From: Paenibacillus glycanilyticus
GTDB taxonomy: Bacteria; Bacillota; Bacilli; Paenibacillales; Paenibacillaceae
Assembly (NCBI RefSeq): GCF_030161375.1
Contig: NZ_BSSQ01000027.1
Span: 1 to 47,707, forward strand
Direction: 5' to 3'
Length of the DNA stretch: 47,707 bases
A program made the translations under genes and the position numbers. Numbering within the stretch: position 1 is the first letter of the stretch; each line of letters begins with the position of its first letter. Below, one piece after another: positions 43,708 through 47,707 of this stretch. Below the pieces are notes generated by a model. It saw only the letters and a program-made list of their open reading frames with translations, ran no database searches and was not told the DNA's origin.

Positions 43708-43740
43708 AGAAGAAAGGGGAGTGAACCTCCCCTTTCTTCT
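43708..43740 (-). terminator. Intra-operon stem-loop between binding protein and permeases
   Basis: AGAAGAAAGGGGAG (43708-43721) pairs perfectly with CTCCCCTTTCTTCT (43727-43740), 14 pairs with a 5-base loop. No U run follows, so it is more likely an mRNA-stabilising or partial-termination element, as in malE-malF, than a full terminator. Confidence 0.75.
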
Positions 43741-43748
43741 CTCGAATC

Positions 43749-45398
43749 TTAACGGGAATTGTAACGATCCAGCGCAGCTTGTTGAATGGCAATGACTTTC
43801 TCGATATTCATCTTCTTCAGCTGATCGACCATCTTGTCGAAAGCATCGATAGGTTCTGCGCCAAGCGCAATCTTAATCGTCATTTCATTCCGGTACGTCG
43901 TTACGTCATTCATGATTTTCGCAACTTCATCCGACTCTTCAGGCGTAAGGCTAACCGGCGGCATGAGCACTTTCATCGCATTATCCGCATATTGGGAGAA
44001 CGTCTTAACGGCGTCTTTCTGCGAGTCCAGTTGATAGAACTGATCGTTAAAGCGGTCGTCATCCGGGCCGATAAACGAATAGTTGGCCACGAAATATTTC
44101 GCCATAGCTTGCGCAATAGGAAGACCGTCAGGGTTCTTCAAGATCAGATCGGTATAAACCGGCTCGCCGTTAACCATGTTGTACGTCTCGCCTTCGATAC
44201 CGAAGTTTTTCAGCAACTGCCCTTCCGGGCTGTACAGGTAATCAAGCGCTTTGATCGTCTCGACCGGATTTTTGTCCGAGGTGGAGATCGCCGCTCCAAA
44301 TCCATCCCACTCCCAGCTGCGAGGAACGAAGGAGGGCTCGTCGCCTTTGTTTAGGACAGGGAATTGTACCGCTTCGAGTTTGGCGTTAGGTTCTGTTTGC
44401 TGAAGAGCTGGCGTATATACGCCGATGCTGCTGCCGATGTACCCGAAAAACGCGCCGGCTTTGCCGCTTGTAATAATCGCGTCTTTTGTCTTGCTGTCAT
44501 TGGTGGCAAAATCATGATCGATCAAACCTTCGTCATACCATTTCTTGAAGGTCGACAGGTAATCTTTGAAAGCAGGCTCAATCGAACCGTATTTCACCTT
44601 GCCGTTATCTACGTAAAAATCAATGTTCAGACCGTATGCTCCAAGGAAATCGTTATAGCCAACGATTTGATCCTTGCTGAGCGTATAAGGAGTTACGCCT
44701 TTTTTCTCCTTGAACGTTTTCAAGACATTTTCCCATTCCGCAATTGTTTCGGGTTTCTGGAGGTGCAGTTCATCCAACCAGTCTTGACGGATAATGAGAC
44801 CGCTGAATGTTTTGTATTTGCCGTGCTCCCCGGCTCTAAGATGCGGAATCGCATAAATATCGCCGTTATCCGCCTTCAGCTGTTTCGCAACCTCCGGATT
44901 ATCGTCGAGCATTTTCTTCAGGTTCGGAGCGTATTGGTCGATCAAATCGTTCAGTTTGATGACGCTGCCGTCCGTGAACATTTTAGGCAAGCCGCCCGGG
45001 ATCCAGTTCCAGTTCTGAAAGATGACATCCGGAAGATCACCCGATGCCAGCATCACCCCAAATGCGTCATTGCTGCCTGCAGCAGGATGATTAAAGGTAA
45101 AGTTAACGTTCGTGCGTTTGCCCCACTCCTTCACGGCCGCAACTTCATTTAGATTGCTGACGACTGCCGCGGCATTGCCGTTCAGCTCTGCCCACATGGA
45201 GATATCGACCGGTTTAGCATCAGCGGGTGGCGACGGCTCTGTCTTGCTTGCATTGTTCGTTTGGCTGTTTGTTGTGCTGCTTGCTTCCGAATTTGCATTG
45301 CCCCCATTGTTATTGCCGGAGCATGCCGATAACGCGCCTAAACTAAGGGTAAGCGCTAACGATAATGCAAGGACTGACTTTCTCTTCTGCGATGGCAT
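43749..45398 (-). CDS. lplA: Sugar ABC importer, solute-binding lipoprotein (LplA type)
   Basis: A 549-residue binding protein of the LplA/YtcQ group, the long type that pairs with LplB and LplC permeases. The lipobox is ALSAC with lipidated Cys26, followed by an Asn/Ser/Thr-rich linker to ~60. WKQ-like GLIIRQDWLDELHLQKPETIAEWENVL and DGFGAAISTSDKNPVETIKALDYLYSPEGQ are typical blocks. AGGGGGAT lies upstream of ATG 45398. It is first in the operon lplA-lplB-lplC. A 12-of-14 cre-like sequence, GGTAAGCGCTAACG (45348-45361), lies in its signal-peptide codons, so CcpA control is possible but weakly supported. Confidence 0.94.
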   Translation of the reverse strand: MPSQKRKSVLALSLALTLSLGALSACSGNNNGGNANSEASSTTNSQTNNASKTEPSPPADAKPVDISMWAELNGNAAAVVSNLNEVAAVKEWGKRTNVNFTFNHPAAGSNDAFGVMLASGDLPDVIFQNWNWIPGGLPKMFTDGSVIKLNDLIDQYAPNLKKMLDDNPEVAKQLKADNGDIYAIPHLRAGEHGKYKTFSGLIIRQDWLDELHLQKPETIAEWENVLKTFKEKKGVTPYTLSKDQIVGYNDFLGAYGLNIDFYVDNGKVKYGSIEPAFKDYLSTFKKWYDEGLIDHDFATNDSKTKDAIITSGKAGAFFGYIGSSIGVYTPALQQTEPNAKLEAVQFPVLNKGDEPSFVPRSWEWDGFGAAISTSDKNPVETIKALDYLYSPEGQLLKNFGIEGETYNMVNGEPVYTDLILKNPDGLPIAQAMAKYFVANYSFIGPDDDRFNDQFYQLDSQKDAVKTFSQYADNAMKVLMPPVSLTPEESDEVAKIMNDVTTYRNEMTIKIALGAEPIDAFDKMVDQLKKMNIEKVIAIQQAALDRYNSR

Positions 45399-45611
45399 AG
45401 ATGAGGATCCCCCTAACGATATTTGGTTTGGACTGTCGTTCGTCCTGGGCTAACCATAGCTAACTTCGCCGTTCATTGTATATCCACAAGATTTTTCGCT
45501 TGTTGCAGAATTTGATAATAGTGCCCGAAACCGTTGATTTTACTGGATTTCTAGCTTGTCCTACCTAATGTATCACTAATATAGTTATCAGTCAGCAAGA
45601 GGCAACAATGT
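45399..45611 (-). promoter_or_regulatory. Leader and promoter region of the lplABC operon
   Basis: About 210 bases with no gene. On the minus strand TATACA near 45483-45478 could be a -10 element, but I see no good -35 at the right distance. No cre or TTGCGCAA site is present, so this importer is not part of the LacI-type regulon. Direct control by the YesS-type regulator at 39485-41806 is more likely. Confidence 0.35.
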
Positions 45612-45655
45612 AAAAAAACAAAGCCGGAACATCCATTTTGGATGCCCCGGCTTTG
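45612..45655 (-). terminator. Terminator of the small-barrel protein genes
   Basis: CAAAGCCGG (45619-45627) pairs with CCGGCTTTG (45647-45655), extended by an inner CATCC/GGATG stem; the A run at 45612-45618 becomes a U run on the minus strand. It ends the transcript of the gene at 45722. Confidence 0.88.
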
Positions 45656-45721
45656 GCCTGGCTCTCTCTATCATTTATGAAATTTCGATCTGAACATCCG
45701 CGGCTGTAATTATGAACTCCA

Positions 45722-46237
45722 TTAGATTTTGAACATTCCGATTAGAGGCATAATCTGTTTGACCACATTAAGACCCATTTGGATAGTGGGCATCATTTGC
45801 TTGAAAGATCCGAAAAAGCCGTTTGACTGGCCTCCGCCTGCCGCTGCCGCCTGTGCCGGCTGGCCTAACGGATTTACTTGCGTCGATAAAGCCCCTACTC
45901 CGTTAAACCCGGACGGTCCCGATAACATCGGCTTGAATAAGCCCGATGCCATTGAACCAAAAGAATTGAGAGTTCCGATACCGCCTATCAAAGTATCCAG
46001 GATTCCTGAAATTTGAACTTCCGGCGATTTGGAACGATCGGTAAGATTCACTCTCCCACAGTTTCGGGATTCACCAAGAATGAGCTGATGGTCCTGAATG
46101 GCTTGAACCGTTCCAATATAACAGCTGCCGTCATTTAATAACACATAAACGGGCTGCCCGACCAAACGTTTCGCTTTTTTGACTGCATGAATGCTTCCCA
46201 CTGGCTCTCTTTTTCTAGGAGCTTTCCTGGATGCCAT
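45722..46237 (-). CDS. Small-barrel domain protein, unknown function
   Basis: A 171-residue protein, no signal peptide. A basic N-terminus (1-25, many K and R) leads into a ~45-residue stretch, VGQPVYVLLNDGSCYIGTVQAIQDHQLILG, with the beta pattern of Sm/SH3-like small barrels. The C-terminal ~100 residues are Gly/Ala/Gln-rich and end in amphipathic hydrophobic segments (MMPTIQMGLNVVKQIMPLIGMF). The neighbouring gene at 46280 has the same N-terminal pattern, so the two look like diverged copies. A coat or envelope role in sporulation is a guess from the composition. GAGG lies before ATG 46237. It has its own terminator. Confidence 0.65.
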   Translation of the reverse strand: MASRKAPRKREPVGSIHAVKKAKRLVGQPVYVLLNDGSCYIGTVQAIQDHQLILGESRNCGRVNLTDRSKSPEVQISGILDTLIGGIGTLNSFGSMASGLFKPMLSGPSGFNGVGALSTQVNPLGQPAQAAAAGGGQSNGFFGSFKQMMPTIQMGLNVVKQIMPLIGMFKI

Positions 46238-46279
46238 CTTAATACCTCATTTCGCAAATTCAAATCGTGTTAACGCGGA

Positions 46280-46669
46280 TCAAATACAGAAGAATGGCAA
46301 AATGAAAAGCGATGCGATGATGGCAAACGGGAAAAAGAAGCAACCGCCGCCAAATCCGCCGCAACCCCCACCGTAGCCGCCGCCATAACCGCCGCCGTAA
46401 CCGTCATAGCCTCCACCGTAGCTGTCATAATAGTTGGATATTCTAGCTTTATGCTTGGAGCGTGTTTGTTTCTTGGAATGCTTGCCGCTTCTAGCAGAAG
46501 ATACAGTAACGGCCATTTTGTCAAACGTAACGTCTTCTAGCATTAACTGACCGTTCTTTACTCCTTTTATCGTTCCGATAATATGCCTTCCATCGTAAGT
46601 GAGCGCGCTAACCCTCCGTCCGATATGCGGATAAACCGTCTTTTGGGAAACCGAATAAACTTCCTGCAT
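46280..46669 (-). CDS. Small-barrel protein with Gly/Tyr repeats, sporulation-like
   Basis: A 129-residue protein. The N-terminal part (about 12-50), IGRRVSALTYDGRHIIGTIKGVKNGQLMLED, has the same small-barrel pattern as the neighbour at 45722. A basic linker (about 60-78, rich in K, R, S, H) leads to Tyr/Gly repeats of the type GGGYGG (about 82-108), then a short Cys/Phe-rich hydrophobic end. The Gly/Tyr plus hydrophobic tail recalls YjcZ-type sporulation and coat proteins, which is only a resemblance. GGAGGAATAAGT before ATG 46669 is a strong ribosome site. It lies 42 bases before the 46237 gene and is probably in one operon with it. Confidence 0.65.
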   Translation of the reverse strand: MQEVYSVSQKTVYPHIGRRVSALTYDGRHIIGTIKGVKNGQLMLEDVTFDKMAVTVSSARSGKHSKKQTRSKHKARISNYYDSYGGGYDGYGGGYGGGYGGGCGGFGGGCFFFPFAIIASLFILPFFCI

Positions 46670-46816
46670 ATACTTATTCCTCCTAACCTGAAGCTTATAT
46701 ATCTTAGACTATGAAAATAGCTGCTAGATGGTTTGTACGATTGTCTTCTATTTGAAAAAAATAACGAGATCCATAGCGGAAGTTATGCATACAATATCGG
46801 AAGAGGTGAGAAGGCA

Positions 46817-47527
46817 TTGGATTACCCTACCTTATTGGCCAGGCTCGGCGAAGGAAGCGCGCATCCGGGAGGTTTCCAAGCGACGAAGGAATTAATCGGA
46901 CAAATAGACTTTCCGCGCGGCGCAGCAGTGCTGGAATCTGGCTGCGGAACTGGCCGGACGGCGTGTTATTTAGCCAGTTTGGGCCTAAACGTAACCGCTA
47001 TAGACCGAAACGAGGATATGATTCAAAAAGCGACGCACCGCGCGAGGTTAAACGGACTTCCTATCCGGATCATGCAGGCGGATGCCGCATCCCTGCCTTT
47101 TCCAGACGAGACGTTTGATGCCGTCTTTACGGAATCGGTAACGGCTTTTACGCAAGGCAGCTCCGCTCTCAACGAATATTGGCGAGTGCTGAAGCCAACG
47201 GGTGTCCTATACGATCGCGAGCTGGCATTTGCCAAAAAATTAACGGCGGCACAAAAGAAAAAGCTACAATCGTTTTACGGACTGCAGCATCTGCGAACCG
47301 TTCCGGGATGGCTGAAGCTGCTCAGCACATCAAAGTTTCATAAGTACTCCGCGACTCCATTCTCACAGCTGAAACAACAGGCGAGCGATAACGACCCTTT
47401 AAGGTTAGTCGATCATGAATTATTCTCGAAGCCTGATGCCGTTGCCATGATGATGACAAATGAGCGCCTTATGACCAGCTTCTCCAAATTGATGGGCAGC
47501 GTTGTTATTACGGCTTGGAAAGGTTGA
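46817..47527 (+). CDS. Class I SAM-dependent methyltransferase
   Basis: A 236-residue methyltransferase. Motif I is LESGCGTGRTACYLA (about 41-55), with AIDRNEDMI as the acidic strand that holds the ribose, MQADAASLPFPDETFDAVF as motifs II-III, and YWRVLKPTGVL after strand 5. The N-terminus, DYPTLLARLGEGSAHPGGFQATKELI, fits a set of Firmicute methyltransferases of unknown substrate. The best start is TTG 46817, with GAGGTG 8 bases upstream; a longer frame from 46733 has no ribosome site. It is divergent from the small-barrel genes and stands alone. Confidence 0.85.
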   Translation: MDYPTLLARLGEGSAHPGGFQATKELIGQIDFPRGAAVLESGCGTGRTACYLASLGLNVTAIDRNEDMIQKATHRARLNGLPIRIMQADAASLPFPDETFDAVFTESVTAFTQGSSALNEYWRVLKPTGVLYDRELAFAKKLTAAQKKKLQSFYGLQHLRTVPGWLKLLSTSKFHKYSATPFSQLKQQASDNDPLRLVDHELFSKPDAVAMMMTNERLMTSFSKLMGSVVITAWKG

Positions 47528-47571
47528 AGGAATATGTAGAACATAAAAAAGCAGTAGTGACAGAGTTATAT

Positions 47572-47707
47572 GGGGACTGACCCCATAGAGTGAGACAAAT
47601 TAAAACACCTTCATGAGAATGCCTCCATGTCGTAAGATATGGGGGACAACTTTGGAGGTGTTTATGCTTTGGCAACAAGAGTTAGTTATCCACTAGACAC
47701 AAATCTG
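47572..47707 (+). mobile_element. Left end of an IS3-family insertion sequence (cut by contig end)
   Basis: TGGGGACTGACCCCATAGAG starts a terminal-repeat-like end of the TG...CA type seen in IS3-family elements; TATGGGG/CCCCATA forms a small hairpin at 47569-47587. A ~80-base leader with a hairpin (AAACACCTTC / GGAGGTGTTT) and a ribosome site follows, then the first codons of a transposase ORF. The window stops inside the element, as assemblies often do at repeated IS copies. Confidence 0.5.
47669..47707 (+). CDS. Partial IS3-type transposase OrfA (first 13 codons)
   Basis: After GGAGGTG (47654-47660), TTG 47669 opens a frame reading MATRVSYPLDTNL up to the window end. This resembles the N-terminus of IS3-family helix-turn-helix OrfA proteins (MATRVSYP-type starts), which bind the element's ends. 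Only 13 codons are present, so the call rests on that short match and on the IS-like end before it. An ATG at 47664 in another frame gives only 10 codons before a stop. Confidence 0.45.
   Translation, partial: MATRVSYPLDTNL

Noticed and set aside
1..47707. tRNA, rRNA or known riboswitch
   Set aside because: I looked for cloverleaf-like and conserved riboswitch cores in the gaps between genes and saw none I could support.

Overview
The window looks like a contig from a Paenibacillus-type Firmicute (Paenibacillaceae). The evidence is the combination of strong GGAGG ribosome sites, YesM/YesN and YesS-type regulators, Lpl-type sugar ABC importers without their own ATPase, S-layer-homology (SLH) anchored multidomain glycan proteins, CcpA cre boxes and short Gly/Tyr-rich sporulation-like proteins. 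The first 98 bases are not genomic: they are a read-through Illumina Nextera i7/P7 adapter followed by homopolymer. The last ~135 bases are the left end of an IS3-type insertion sequence, which probably broke the assembly.

Layout. 251-3433: a TetR regulator with its MMPL exporter. 3466-3664: a cluster of palindromic repeats. 3715-5307: an SGNH hydrolase and an SPL-type radical SAM protein. 5461-8848: an AT-rich minus-strand block with a small membrane protein, a decayed gene, a P-loop kinase-like protein, a creatininase-family protein, FabZ and an LRR protein. 8883-10362: an ECF sigma factor and its anti-sigma factor. 10495-12727: DUF2809, a TIM-barrel epimerase-like protein and an N-acyltransferase-like protein. 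12779-17645: a substrate-binding-like protein, a YesM-type kinase and a YesN-type regulator. 17778-35012: a glycan-utilisation locus. 35127-38331: a broken family 8 polysaccharide lyase and an AraC regulator. 38477-45398: a DUF1861 protein, a YesS-type regulator and an LplABC-type importer. 45722-47527: two small-barrel/Gly-rich proteins and a methyltransferase.

The centre of interest is 17778-35012. It holds a 2136-residue SLH-anchored cell-surface protein with two DUF4874/DUF4832 units, a 978-residue secreted paralogue, a three-gene sugar ABC importer, a GH31 glycosidase, a Gfo/Idh/MocA oxidoreductase and a LacI-family repressor. The sequence TTGCGCAA recurs at the promoters of the importer, the GH31 gene and the secreted paralogue, with a variant (TTGCACAA) at lacI itself, so one regulon is likely. 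cre boxes add probable CcpA control. Proposed working: surface DUF4832 enzymes cut an extracellular glycan, the ABC importer takes up the product, and GH31 plus the oxidoreductase process it in the cytoplasm. All three DUF4832 units keep a WGE and a GGE glutamate about 80-107 residues apart, which makes them good candidates for an uncharacterised glycosidase family.

The lacI reading frame has no ATG, GTG or TTG start in front of its helix-turn-helix. The lyase has lost the segment that normally carries its catalytic Asn, His and Tyr. Both could be real lesions or assembly errors.
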